64,000 nucleotides of DNA from Exobacillus caeni (GTDB taxonomy: Bacteria > Bacillota > Bacilli > Bacillales > Guptibacillaceae), in NCBI RefSeq assembly GCF_005747095.1, contig NZ_SWLG01000003.1:186001-250000 (forward strand), written 5' to 3'. The notes beneath the pieces are model-generated. The model made no database searches. It was not told the DNA's origin and worked only from the letters and a program-made list of their open reading frames with translations. Shown here in pieces: positions 39,198 to 47,889 of the stretch; position 1 is the stretch's first letter, and each line of letters starts with the position of its first letter. A program made the translations under genes and the position numbers.

Positions 39198-40142
39198 ATG
39201 GTAAAAGTACGAATGAAGGACTTGATTGATAAATTCAACCTTGAACTGATCAGTGGAGAGGAAGGTATTCACCGACCGATTCAAACGAGTGATATTTCGC
39301 GTCCGGGCCTTGAAATGGCTGGATTCTTCACTTATTATCCGGCAGAAAGGCTTCAGCTGCTTGGTAAAACAGAGTTATCTTTTTTTTATGGATTAGAAGA
39401 TCCGCTTAAGCGGAAGGAGCGCATGGATCGTCTGTGTACAGATGAAACGCCTGGAATAATTATTTCTCGTAGTATGGATGTGCCAGAGGAATTAATAGAG
39501 GCGTCAGAACGGACAGAAGTTCCGATTCTCCGTTCCAATGTAACGACTACCCGATTAAGCAGCCGGTTGACAAACTTTTTAGAGGGACAGCTTGCACCTT
39601 CAACCGCGATACATGGCGTTCTTGTCGACATCTATGGTGTGGGTGTCTTGATAACAGGACAGAGTGGTGTTGGTAAAAGTGAAACTGCGCTGGAATTAGT
39701 AAAGAGAGGCCATCGCCTTGTAGCCGATGATTCTGTTGAAATCAAGCAGGAATCAGAAAACACACTGATTGGAAATGCACCTGAACTTATTCAGCATTTA
39801 TTAGAGATCCGCGGGCTTGGCATTATCAATGTGATGACGCTTTTCGGTGCAGGCGCGATTCGCAATTATAAAAAAATATCGCTTGTGATCACGCTTGAAC
39901 TCTGGGACCAGAAGAAGGTTTATGACCGGCTTGGCCTGGAAGAAGATATGATGCAGATAATCGATACGAAAATTCCAAGGATGACGATTCCGGTTCGTCC
40001 TGGTAGAAACCTTGCCGTTATTATCGAAGTCGCTGCAATGAACTTCCGATTAAAGAATATGGGCATGAATGCAGCCAGGCAGTTTTCAGAGCGTTTGACA
40101 AGAGAAATCCAGACAGGTGACTACGAGGATACTGAATATTAA
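39198..40142 (+). CDS. hprK: HPr kinase/phosphorylase
   Basis: Phosphorylates HPr on Ser46 when glycolytic intermediates are high and removes the phosphate when phosphate is high; P-Ser-HPr is the co-repressor of CcpA. The N-terminal domain spans 1-130. The catalytic domain has Walker A GQSGVGKS (154-161), His139 in AIHGVLVD, and the HprK signature around [20 protein letters not shown]. Length 314 is usual. GGGAGG precedes the ATG at 39198; a more upstream reading lacks a site. It heads the hprK-lgt-yvoD-ppaX-yvoF operon. Confidence 0.97.
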   Translation: MVKVRMKDLIDKFNLELISGEEGIHRPIQTSDISRPGLEMAGFFTYYPAERLQLLGKTELSFFYGLEDPLKRKERMDRLCTDETPGIIISRSMDVPEELIEASERTEVPILRSNVTTTRLSSRLTNFLEGQLAPSTAIHGVLVDIYGVGVLITGQSGVGKSETALELVKRGHRLVADDSVEIKQESENTLIGNAPELIQHLLEIRGLGIINVMTLFGAGAIRNYKKISLVITLELWDQKKVYDRLGLEEDMMQIIDTKIPRMTIPVRPGRNLAVIIEVAAMNFRLKNMGMNAARQFSERLTREIQTGDYEDTEY

Positions 40143-40165
40143 GGGGAAGAAAGAGAGGAAGAACA

Positions 40166-40975
40166 ATGTTAGCAAACATCCAGCCTTTGGATCGTACAGC
40201 ATTTGAGCTAGGGCCTATTTCTGTTTACTGGTATGGAATCATCATTGCTTTTGGGGCAGTGTTAGGATTGGTTTTGGCGATTCGGGAAAGCAAGCGGCAG
40301 GGACTTGAAAAAGATACTTTTGTAGATCTGATTCTATGGGCGGTTCCGATTGCGATTCTTTCTGCAAGAATATATTATGTTATTTTCGAATGGGACTATT
40401 ACCAGGACCATCCAGGCCAAATTATCGCAATCTGGGAAGGCGGAATCGCCATTCATGGTGCTTTGATCGGTTCTGTTATTACGGCGATTGTATTTACGAA
40501 GAACAGGGGGCTTTCTTTCTGGAAGCTTGCGGATATTGCTGCGCCGAGCATTATTTTAGGCCAGGCGATCGGCCGCTGGGGAAACTTTATGAACCAGGAA
40601 GCGCACGGCGGACCGGTCTCAAGGGCGTTTCTAGAAAACCTTCATCTACCGGACTTTATTATTAATCAGATGTATATCGATGGAACGTATTATCATCCTA
40701 CGTTTTTATATGAATCGTTATGGAATATCGTTGGATTTGTTATTCTATTTTTATTGCAGAGGGCAAACTTAAAAAGAGGCGAAGTTTTCCTCAGCTATGT
40801 GATCTGGTATTCGATCGGCAGGTATTTTATTGAGGGATTAAGAACAGACAGCTTGATGCTGACTGAAACGCTACGCATCGCACAGGTTATTTCGATTGCG
40901 CTGATTCTCGTCAGCGTTGCACTGATTATTTACAGAAGGATGAAACCAGATACAAAAAGGTATTATGAAGCTTGA
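40166..40975 (+). CDS. lgt: Prolipoprotein diacylglyceryl transferase
   Basis: Membrane enzyme that moves diacylglycerol from phosphatidylglycerol to the lipobox cysteine. It has seven hydrophobic segments and the signature [15 protein letters not shown] (136-150) with essential Arg137, Asn140 and Glu145. His97 in AIHGALIG and the C-terminal [15 protein letters not shown] are also conserved. Length 269 equals B. subtilis Lgt. It serves lipoproteins such as CccB, DppE and TctC in this window. AGAGAGGAAG precedes the ATG. Confidence 0.97.
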   Translation: MLANIQPLDRTAFELGPISVYWYGIIIAFGAVLGLVLAIRESKRQGLEKDTFVDLILWAVPIAILSARIYYVIFEWDYYQDHPGQIIAIWEGGIAIHGALIGSVITAIVFTKNRGLSFWKLADIAAPSIILGQAIGRWGNFMNQEAHGGPVSRAFLENLHLPDFIINQMYIDGTYYHPTFLYESLWNIVGFVILFLLQRANLKRGEVFLSYVIWYSIGRYFIEGLRTDSLMLTETLRIAQVISIALILVSVALIIYRRMKPDTKRYYEA

Positions 40976-40999
40976 TATCTCTTCGGGAGGGAGAGACAT

Positions 41000-41947
41000 A
41001 TGAATACATTGAAAAAAGGCACGCTTGCCGGCCTTCAAACAACATGGATACTCGGAAAGATTATCTTTCCGATCACGCTTATCGTCACCATTTTACGATA
41101 TACTCCGATTCTGGATTGGATCATTACGATCATGACTCCTTTAATGAAGTGGCTCGGCCTGTCAGGGGAAGCGGCAATTCCGCTCGTTATCGGGAATTTC
41201 TTGAATTTATATGCAGCGATCGGTGCCATTCTAACGCTTGACCTAACGGTGAAAGAGGTCTTTATTCTTGCAGTTATGCTTTCGTTTTCTCATAACCTTT
41301 TAATCGAATCAAGTGTTGCAGCAAGAGTTGGCGTAAAGCTCTGGATCATGATCGCAGTACGTGTGGGCTTAGCGATTATATCCGGATTTATCATTAACCT
41401 GGTCTGGCATGGTGGCGGGGAACTCGCCCAAATGGGGCTGATTTCCAACTCTCAGGAAGCTGTAGACAGTTGGGGAGCTATCCTGCTTGAAGGAATTGAA
41501 AAGGGATCACTCGGTATTTTGCAGCTTGCACTCATTGTTATCCCGCTCATGATTTTTATCCAGGTGTTAAAGGATTTAAAGTGGCTCGATACATTTTCTC
41601 GGTGGGTCGCGCCTTTCACAAGAATGCTAGGAATGAAGGGAAACACGTCGACGACACTTGCTGCAGGACTCTTATTTGGCCTTGCGTATGGAGCGGGCGT
41701 AATGATTCAAGCTGCGAAAGAAGATGGTGTTGGCAAGAAAGATCTGCATCTTGCCTTTATTTTTCTTGTAGCCTGCCATGCGGTAGTGGAGGATACCTTA
41801 ATCTTTGCTCCGCTTGGAATACCGATTATCTGGCTGCTGGTCATCCGGCTTGTTACAGCTATTCTTTTGACGATGGCTGTCGCCTTTATATGGAACCGGA
41901 AAGAATTGAGCAACGCACACAGAAAGGAAGCAACATATGAAAATTAA
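41000..41947 (+). CDS. yvoD: Nucleoside-recognition (Gate) domain membrane protein YvoD
   Basis: Polytopic membrane protein of 315 residues containing two nucleoside_recognition/Gate-type halves (GEAAIPLVIGNFLNLYAAIGAI and KGNTSTTLAAGLLFGLAYGAGVMI). Substrate and function are unknown; related SpmA/SpmB proteins act in sporulation. In B. subtilis yvoD also lies between lgt and ppaX. GGGAGGGAG precedes the ATG, and the end overlaps ppaX by 11 bases. Confidence 0.85.
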   Translation: MNTLKKGTLAGLQTTWILGKIIFPITLIVTILRYTPILDWIITIMTPLMKWLGLSGEAAIPLVIGNFLNLYAAIGAILTLDLTVKEVFILAVMLSFSHNLLIESSVAARVGVKLWIMIAVRVGLAIISGFIINLVWHGGGELAQMGLISNSQEAVDSWGAILLEGIEKGSLGILQLALIVIPLMIFIQVLKDLKWLDTFSRWVAPFTRMLGMKGNTSTTLAAGLLFGLAYGAGVMIQAAKEDGVGKKDLHLAFIFLVACHAVVEDTLIFAPLGIPIIWLLVIRLVTAILLTMAVAFIWNRKELSNAHRKEATYEN

Positions 41948-42578
41948 CACACTCCTGTTTGACTTAGACGGAACACTTATTAACACCAATGATTTGATCA
42001 TCGCATCATTTACACATACGCTTGGACAATACTATCCAGAGAAATATTCCAGGGAAGATATTATCGGCTTTATCGGAGAGCCGCTTGTTGAAAGCTTTGC
42101 GAGTGTGGATGAAGAGCGCGCGGAAGAAATGGTTGAAGTTTACCGCAAACATAACGTTGAAAATCACGACCTGCTCGTCACTGAGTATGAAGGTGTGTTC
42201 GAAACGATAAAAACGCTCCAAGAAAATGGATTTAAACTTGCCATTGTAACTTCTAAAATGCGTAACACGGTAGAGATGGGGTTAAAGCTGACGAACCTTG
42301 ACCAATTCTTCGATGTTGTTGTGACAGTTGACGACGTAGAAAATCCAAAGCCTAATCCCGAGCAGCTTAACAAGGCGATGGAGCAGCTTGGTTCCAGCCC
42401 GGAACAGGCGATGATGGTCGGAGACAGCCAGTTTGATATCCAGGCGGGAAAAAATGCTGGCGTTAAAACAGCTGCTGTCAGCTGGTCGATCAAGGGAAGA
42501 GACTTTATTGAAAAACAAAATCCTGATTACCTCTTAGAGAATATGGCTGATTTACTGGATATTTTGGGAGTGAAGTAG
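41937..42578 (+). CDS. ppaX: Pyrophosphatase PpaX (HAD family)
   Basis: Hydrolyses pyrophosphate released when HprK dephosphorylates P-Ser-HPr. HAD motifs: FDLDGTLINT with Asp9 and Asp11, VTSKM for motif II, KPNPEQLNKA for motif III and MVGDSQFDIQAGKNAG for motif IV. Length 213 is that of PpaX (216 in B. subtilis). The operon place with hprK separates it from phosphoglycolate phosphatases, which look alike. AAGGAAGC lies upstream of the ATG. Confidence 0.93.
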   Translation: MKINTLLFDLDGTLINTNDLIIASFTHTLGQYYPEKYSREDIIGFIGEPLVESFASVDEERAEEMVEVYRKHNVENHDLLVTEYEGVFETIKTLQENGFKLAIVTSKMRNTVEMGLKLTNLDQFFDVVVTVDDVENPKPNPEQLNKAMEQLGSSPEQAMMVGDSQFDIQAGKNAGVKTAAVSWSIKGRDFIEKQNPDYLLENMADLLDILGVK

Positions 42579-42581
42579 CGG

Positions 42582-43097
42582 ATGAGAAACACGGAGCGAT
42601 ACCCGGTAAAAGGAAGCAACGCTCTCTGGCAAATTTACAAGACCGTCCCCTTCTGGAAAGTGGTTAAGAATTTTATCGTTATTCAGATCGCACGCTATAC
42701 TCCATATTTAAAAATGAAAAACTGGCTGTACCGGACTTTCCTCGGCATGGAGGTAGGAGAGCAGACGGCGTTTGCCCTGATGGTGATGATGGATATTATG
42801 TTCCCGGAACGGATCAAAGTTGGACGCAATTCCATCGTCGGTTATAATACAACGATTTTAGCGCATGAATACCTGATCGACGAATATCGGCTTGGGGATG
42901 TTGTGATCGGCGATGGAGTGATGGTCGGTGCGAACAGCACGATTCTTCCTGGTGTTACGATTGGGGACGGGGCTATCGTTTCGGCTGGAACACTTGTCCA
43001 TAAAGATGTGCCTGCCGGGGCATTTGTCGGAGGCAATCCGATGCAGGTTATTTATACAAAAGAAGAACGAGAGAAGACAGAAGGAGCCGAACTCTAG
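42582..43097 (+). CDS. yvoF: Hexapeptide acyltransferase YvoF
   Basis: LbH-fold acyltransferase of 171 residues: hexapeptides RIKVGRNSIVGYNTTIL and VVIGDGVMVGANSTILPGVTIGDGAIVSAGTLV, ending GAFVGGNPMQVIYTKEE. The acceptor is unknown. It follows ppaX by three bases, as in B. subtilis, where hisZ comes next; here a 20-kb block intervenes. Confidence 0.88.
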   Translation: MRNTERYPVKGSNALWQIYKTVPFWKVVKNFIVIQIARYTPYLKMKNWLYRTFLGMEVGEQTAFALMVMMDIMFPERIKVGRNSIVGYNTTILAHEYLIDEYRLGDVVIGDGVMVGANSTILPGVTIGDGAIVSAGTLVHKDVPAGAFVGGNPMQVIYTKEEREKTEGAEL

Positions 43098-43112
43098 GAG
43101 AGTTCGGCTTTA
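43085..43112 (+). terminator. Terminator overlapping the end of yvoF
   Basis: Perfect 10-bp stem AGCCGAACTC / GAGTTCGGCT, with the yvoF stop codon in the loop. The U-run (TTTAT) is short. It lies between convergent genes. Confidence 0.6.
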
Positions 43113-43128
43113 TGTATGTCAAGGCGGT

Positions 43129-44283
43129 TTAACATGTTCCATTCTTATTGTATACTATCTGCCCGTTGATTATCGTCGTTTCAACAGTGTTCCTTAAATC
43201 GAAAGGATCACCGCTCCAGATCACGATATCGGCATCTTTTCCTTCTTCGATTGAACCAACTCGATCTTCCACTCCAAGGTGTTGTGCAGCTGTAAGGGTA
43301 ACTGATTTCCAGGCTTCTTTTTCATCCAGTCCATGCTTGACTGCCATTGCAGCACTTGAAAGCAGGTTTTCGATTCCGATAACCGGGTGATCTGTTGTAA
43401 TCGATATTGGAACACCTGCTTCAGCAAGTATTCTTGGAGTATTCCATCCTTTATCGGACAGCTCAACTTTGGCTCTAGTAGACATTGTCGGTCCTACTGA
43501 AGCATGGAAGCCCTTTTCTGCAATATACTCGGGAATTCGATGTCCTTCGGTACAATGCTCGATCGTTATGTCAATGTCGAATTCTTCGGCAAGCCTGAGC
43601 AATGTGACGATATCATCAGCTCGGTGTGCATGGGCACGGATTGGGATCTCTTTTCGGAGCACTTTACACAAGTTTTCAAGTCCAAGCTCATCTTCAACCG
43701 TAATTCCCCGCTGTTTTTTATCCAAATATTGCTGTGCTTTTCGCATTTCTTTTCTGAATAATGCAGCAACTCCCATCCTGGTAATCGGGGCTCTTCCTTT
43801 AGTACCATGGATTCGTTTTGGGTTTTCACCGAATGCTGCCTTCATGCCGGATGGCTGGCGAATGACCATCCGATCGACGATATTTCCGAAAGTCTTTAAT
43901 GTTACCATTTCACCACCGATGACATTCGCACTCCCAGGCAATACCTGTACGGTTGTAACACCTGCTCTTCTAGCATCCTCGAATCCTTTTTCTTCAGGAT
44001 TAATTCCATCTAACGCTCTTACTTCCGGAGTAATCGGATCACTCGTTTCATTAAAGTCGTGTCCTTCATTGCCAATCCCTTCTTCATGCACACCTAAGTG
44101 GGTATGTACGTCGATCAAGCCAGGGCTGACAAACTTTCCGAAGGCATCGATCACTTCTAAATCTTCTCTCTCTACTGAAAAATGTCCAACCTTTTTTATT
44201 TTTCCTTCATCGATTAAAACTTTCCCTTCCTGAATCATTTTTCCTGTTCCTACAACGATGGTTGCGTTTTCAATAAGTAACAA
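43129..44283 (-). CDS. Metal-dependent amidohydrolase (imidazolonepropionase-like)
   Basis: TIM-barrel hydrolase of 384 residues. The N-terminal beta sandwich (ENATIVVGTGKMIQEGKVLIDEGKI) leads to the metal motif GLIDVHTHLG (HxH near 61-63). Later metal or catalytic positions are in RAHAHRADDI, IEHCTEGHRIP and TTDHPVIG, and the C-terminal end GKDADIVIWSGDPFD is typical. The substrate (a cyclic amide or N-acyl amino acid) cannot be fixed. It is divergent from an Lrp-type gene that heads peptidase genes, which suggests a role in peptide or amino-acid use. The start is TTG with AAAGGAGT 8 bases upstream. Confidence 0.85.
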   Translation of the reverse strand: MLLIENATIVVGTGKMIQEGKVLIDEGKIKKVGHFSVEREDLEVIDAFGKFVSPGLIDVHTHLGVHEEGIGNEGHDFNETSDPITPEVRALDGINPEEKGFEDARRAGVTTVQVLPGSANVIGGEMVTLKTFGNIVDRMVIRQPSGMKAAFGENPKRIHGTKGRAPITRMGVAALFRKEMRKAQQYLDKKQRGITVEDELGLENLCKVLRKEIPIRAHAHRADDIVTLLRLAEEFDIDITIEHCTEGHRIPEYIAEKGFHASVGPTMSTRAKVELSDKGWNTPRILAEAGVPISITTDHPVIGIENLLSSAAMAVKHGLDEKEAWKSVTLTAAQHLGVEDRVGSIEEGKDADIVIWSGDPFDLRNTVETTIINGQIVYNKNGTC

Positions 44284-44433
44284 TTTTCTGACTCCTTTCG
44301 ATGTTTTCTGATTTTTTTAACAAAAAACCCTTGAAAAAAAATAACTGAATATTTATAATGTTAACAATTACTTTTTTCAATAGTAAAACATAAAAATAAT
44401 AATGTAAATAGGATATAATATCAAAAAATAGGT

Positions 44434-44461
44434 CTATATAAGGTATTTAATTTTTATATAG
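44434..44461. promoter_or_regulatory. Inverted/direct repeat, possible Lrp-type operator
   Basis: CTATATAA (44434-44441) and TTATATAG (44454-44461) form an inverted repeat with 12 bases between. The same sequence also contains near-direct repeats TATATAAGGTA and TATATAGGTA. It lies 23 bases before the lrp-like start in the 200-base divergent region, a natural place for autoregulation. Confidence 0.4.
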
Positions 44462-44483
44462 GTACTGAAAGGAGTAATTTTAT

Positions 44484-44945
44484 TTGTCTATAACAGTGTC
44501 AAAAGAAGTAATTGATGAACTGGATAAGAAGATCATAAAGTTTTTATCCAAAAATGGGCGAATGTCCTTTGCAGAAATCGCTTCACATTTAGAGGTGACT
44601 GAAAAAACGGTTCGAACACGCTATAACAATATGATTGAAAACAATATTATTGAGGTTGTAGGAGTTGTAAACCCAATTACCCTCGGAATAAAAGTAGGGG
44701 CAATTATTCAATTAAAAGTTGTACCGCAAGAAATCGAACAAATAGTAGAGCAGTTACAGCAAGTACCAGTTGTTCGATATATTACGACAACCTCTGGTGA
44801 TTACCAGTTGTTAGCTCAAGTGAATGTGAGGGATTATGATGAATTGAATGAAACAGTCAAAACAATCCATCGAATTCCTCATATTACGTCTACCAATGTT
44901 CTTATTCAAATGGATGTTTTTAAAAACACGTTTCAGTATTTATAA
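44484..44945 (+). CDS. Lrp/AsnC-family transcriptional regulator
   Basis: Regulator of 153 residues. Residues 8-55 form the AsnC helix-turn-helix (LDKKIIKFLSKNGRMSFAEIASHLEVTEKTVRTRYNNM) and residues 70-150 form the RAM ligand domain (VVRYITTTSGDYQLLAQVNVRDYDEL). Such proteins form octamers and bind an amino acid. It probably senses an amino acid released from peptides and controls the divergent amidohydrolase and the peptidase operon. The start is TTG 9 bases after AAAGGAG. Confidence 0.92.
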   Translation: MSITVSKEVIDELDKKIIKFLSKNGRMSFAEIASHLEVTEKTVRTRYNNMIENNIIEVVGVVNPITLGIKVGAIIQLKVVPQEIEQIVEQLQQVPVVRYITTTSGDYQLLAQVNVRDYDELNETVKTIHRIPHITSTNVLIQMDVFKNTFQYL

Positions 44946-44968
44946 AAAAGCTTTCGGGCTTTTTTATA
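44941..44968 (+). terminator. Terminator after the lrp-like gene
   Basis: Perfect 11-bp stem TATAAAAAAGC / GCTTTTTTATA around the loop TTTCGG. It may only partly block read-through into the peptidase gene 41 bases later. Confidence 0.8.
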
Positions 44969-45008
44969 CGCAGTATTATCTGAAGATTCCGACAAGAGGA
45001 GGGAACCG

Positions 45009-46070
45009 ATGTTTAAGACGATTAAAGAATTAACACAATTGGCAGGTCCATCTGGTTATGAACAACCAGTTACGTCTTACATAAAAAAAAGAGCAGATTC
45101 AGTTGCTGATGAAATTACAGTAGATGCGATCGGAAATGTTGTTGCATCTCTTAAAGGCAATCGACCGGGTCCAAAGCTTCTGTTAACGGCTCACATGGAT
45201 GAAGTCGGTTTTATTGTAAAAAAAGTTGAGTCTAATGGGTTGCTGCGATTCGAAAAGCTTGGCGGACATGATGATCGAATATTGCTGGCGCAGAAAGTGA
45301 CGGTTCGAAGTAAAAGTGGCGAACGACTTGGTGTGATTGGAACAATTTCGGCACATTATAAAAAGTTTGATACTGCTGACAAAATAAGAGATTATCGCCA
45401 GCTTTATATTGATGTTGGAGCGGGCAGTCCAGAAGAAGTGGCTGACCTGGGCATAGAAATCGGTGATCCTGTTACATGGGCTACTACAGTAGAGCATCTT
45501 GGCTCTGAACAGACCGGAAAAATCGTTGGAAAAGGTTTCGATGATCGAGCGGGTTGTGCTGTCTTGCTAAGACTGTTAGAAGAACTGCAGAGTAAGAATT
45601 TTGCAGGGGAAATCATTGCACTTTTTGCAGTTCAAGAGGAGGTAGGTCTTCGAGGGGCGAAGGTTGCGCTTGCTAATCTGGAGTTTGATATTGCAGTTGC
45701 TTTAGATACCACTGCAGTTAGCGATACACCGGAAGACGTGATGGATAACAGCTTGAAAATCGGAGGCGGTGCAGGTATTAAGATTTTGGATGCAAGCTTG
45801 ATCGCTCACCCGGCAATTAAGGACAAGCTGGTTGAGCTGGCAAAAAAAGAAGACATAGCTTATCAATTCGAAATTTTCACAGGCATTGGAACAGATGCAG
45901 GAGCTGTTACGCTCGCAAATAAAGGAGCGCCAACGGGGGTGTTGTCTATTCCATCAAGAAATGCACATTCACCAGTAGAAGTTATTGATTTAAACGATCT
46001 TGAAGCTGTTAAAAAGCTGCTTGTATCTTTTGTGAAAAGTTTTAATGAAGAAAGTGAATTTATATTTTAA
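45009..46070 (+). CDS. M42-family metallo-aminopeptidase
   Basis: Tetrahedral aminopeptidase of 353 residues with two metal ions. The metal and catalytic motifs are AHMDEVGF (His62, Asp64), GKGFDDRAGCAVL, FAVQEEVGLRGAK, VALDTTAVSDTP and SRNAHSPVEV. The family removes N-terminal acidic or hydrophobic residues from short peptides and is sometimes annotated as endoglucanase by mistake. It starts the run of genes leading to dppA. AGAGGAGGG precedes the ATG. Confidence 0.92.
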   Translation: MFKTIKELTQLAGPSGYEQPVTSYIKKRADSVADEITVDAIGNVVASLKGNRPGPKLLLTAHMDEVGFIVKKVESNGLLRFEKLGGHDDRILLAQKVTVRSKSGERLGVIGTISAHYKKFDTADKIRDYRQLYIDVGAGSPEEVADLGIEIGDPVTWATTVEHLGSEQTGKIVGKGFDDRAGCAVLLRLLEELQSKNFAGEIIALFAVQEEVGLRGAKVALANLEFDIAVALDTTAVSDTPEDVMDNSLKIGGGAGIKILDASLIAHPAIKDKLVELAKKEDIAYQFEIFTGIGTDAGAVTLANKGAPTGVLSIPSRNAHSPVEVIDLNDLEAVKKLLVSFVKSFNEESEFIF

Positions 46071-46085
46071 GGGAGAGAACATTTT

Positions 46086-46934
46086 ATGAAAATCTTTATT
46101 TCAGCGGATATCGAAGGGATTTCAGGTGTTGCTACTAATGTTCAGCTTAAGAAAAATGATGAATATCAGCGTTTCCGTAAGCTGATGACGCAGGAAGTAA
46201 ACGCGGTGATCGAAGGAGCCTTCAACGGTGGAGCTACAGAAGTAGTGGTAGCAGATGGCCATGGAAATATGTCAAACATCTTTATCGAGGACTTAGATGA
46301 AAGAGCCCGTCTTGTTTCAGGAAATAACCGGGTGATGTGCCAGCTTCAGGGCCTGGATGAAACGTTCGATGCCATTATGTTTGTTGGTCATCACGGAAGA
46401 GAAGCAGGCTCTGAAAGAACGACGATAAGCCACACACTTGCTGGTATTGCGGTTGGAGAAATGAAAATTAACGGAAAAGTAGTCGGAGAAACAGAAATGA
46501 ATACGATCGTAGCCGGGGGGTTTGATGTTCCTGCAATTTTCATCTCTGGCGATGATGCTTATGTTGATGAAGTAAAAGAAACATTACCGGATGTAGAAGC
46601 GGCAGTTGTAAAATATGGTGTCGATCGCTTTGCAGCAGAATTGATTTCTCCAAAACAAGCACGAAAGGAAATTGTAGAAAAAGCAGAGGCAGCTGTAAGA
46701 AGAATTAAAGAGTTTACCCCTTATAAGGTAGATGGGCCGATCACTTTTGAAATCGAGTTTAAAGGCTCTCAGCAGGCGTTGATGACTACCACTATTCCAT
46801 CTGTAGAGATGATCGGGCCAAAAACGATTCGTTTTACATGTGATGACGTTGTAACAGCTTATAAGCATATGTGGGGAGTCGTAATCATTGGAATGGCTGC
46901 AACCAACGGAGTTCTTGGTCACGCGAATGCTTAA
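46086..46934 (+). CDS. dppA: D-aminopeptidase DppA (M55)
   Basis: Zinc enzyme forming a decameric ring that cuts D-Ala-D-Ala and related peptides. The zinc motif SADIEGISGV has Asp8 and Glu10; further ligands are His59 in ADGHGNM and the GHHG histidines (102-103). A catalytic histidine (116) is in TISHTLAG. Length 282 against 274 in B. subtilis. First gene of the dpp operon there; here it follows the M42 gene by 15 bases. AAGGGAGAG precedes the ATG. Confidence 0.95.
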   Translation: MKIFISADIEGISGVATNVQLKKNDEYQRFRKLMTQEVNAVIEGAFNGGATEVVVADGHGNMSNIFIEDLDERARLVSGNNRVMCQLQGLDETFDAIMFVGHHGREAGSERTTISHTLAGIAVGEMKINGKVVGETEMNTIVAGGFDVPAIFISGDDAYVDEVKETLPDVEAAVVKYGVDRFAAELISPKQARKEIVEKAEAAVRRIKEFTPYKVDGPITFEIEFKGSQQALMTTTIPSVEMIGPKTIRFTCDDVVTAYKHMWGVVIIGMAATNGVLGHANA

Positions 46935-46960
46935 TCCTTTTATTGAGGAGGGAGAAGAAA

Positions 46961-47887
46961 TTGTATATCATTAAACGCCTGTTCACCATGTTGGTCACTA
47001 TATGGGTCATCACAACATTGACATTCATCATTATGCATTCGATCCCGGGTGACCCGTTCGCTTCTGATGCAGATGTTCTCCCTGAAGAAGTTCTTGAGAA
47101 CATGAGGGCAAAATTTAATCTGGATGAGCCGATGCCTGTGCAGTATGCCCTGTATCTTAAGAACCTGGCTACACTTGATCTTGGACCATCTATCCAATCA
47201 AAAACGAGAGATGTTAACACATTGATAGCCGATGGATTTCCCGCTTCTGCTTTACTGGGGATTCAGTCACTTGTTATTGCGCTCGTTTTTGGTCTTATTT
47301 TAGGGATCATCGCGGCTTTAAACCGCAATGGGATTATTGATTATGCAGCGATGGCATTTGCCATCATCGGTATTTCGATCCCGAGTTTTATACTCGCTCC
47401 ATTGCTTATTAAATATTTTGCAGTGGATTGGGGGCTCTTGCCGGTTGCTTCATGGGGAACATGGCTCCATACTGTTTTGCCATCAGTCGCCCTTGCGACC
47501 GCGCCACTCGCAATTGTCGCTCGTTTTATGCGATCAAGCATGCTGGAAGTCATGAATCAAAATTATATTAAAACGGCAGATGCGAAGGGGCTTAGTACAA
47601 CTGGGATCGTCATCAAGCACGGAATCAGAAATGCTTTGATCCCGGTCATCTCTTTTATCGGTCCGCTTGCAGCTTTTCTCTTAACAGGTACCTTTGTTAT
47701 TGAAAAGATATTCGCGATCCCAGGCATCGGGAAGTATTTTGTAGATAGTATCTTCAACCGTGATTATCCGGTTATTTTAGGAACAACGATCTTTTTCAGT
47801 GCTATTTTAATCATTACATTGTTTCTGGTCGACATCTCTTATCGTATTGTCGATCCAAGAATTAAACTATCGAGCAAGGGGGATTAG
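46961..47887 (+). CDS. dppB: Dipeptide ABC transporter permease DppB
   Basis: Inner-membrane permease of the peptide/nickel/opine importer class with six membrane segments. The N-terminus MYIIKRLFTMLVTIWVITTLTFIIMHSIPGDPF is typical of OppB/DppB proteins. The EAA loop is present (IKTADAKGLSTTGIVIKHGIRNALIPV). The TTG at 46961 has GAGGAGGG upstream and gives 308 residues, the length of B. subtilis DppB; reading further upstream would overlap dppA. Confidence 0.95.
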   Translation: MYIIKRLFTMLVTIWVITTLTFIIMHSIPGDPFASDADVLPEEVLENMRAKFNLDEPMPVQYALYLKNLATLDLGPSIQSKTRDVNTLIADGFPASALLGIQSLVIALVFGLILGIIAALNRNGIIDYAAMAFAIIGISIPSFILAPLLIKYFAVDWGLLPVASWGTWLHTVLPSVALATAPLAIVARFMRSSMLEVMNQNYIKTADAKGLSTTGIVIKHGIRNALIPVISFIGPLAAFLLTGTFVIEKIFAIPGIGKYFVDSIFNRDYPVILGTTIFFSAILIITLFLVDISYRIVDPRIKLSSKGD

Positions 47888-47889
47888 GA

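Noticed and set aside
46871-46960. Upstream in-frame extension of dppB.
   Set aside because: It overlaps the end of dppA, has no ribosome site, and exceeds the family length; TTG at 46961 gives 308 residues with GAGGAGGG before it.
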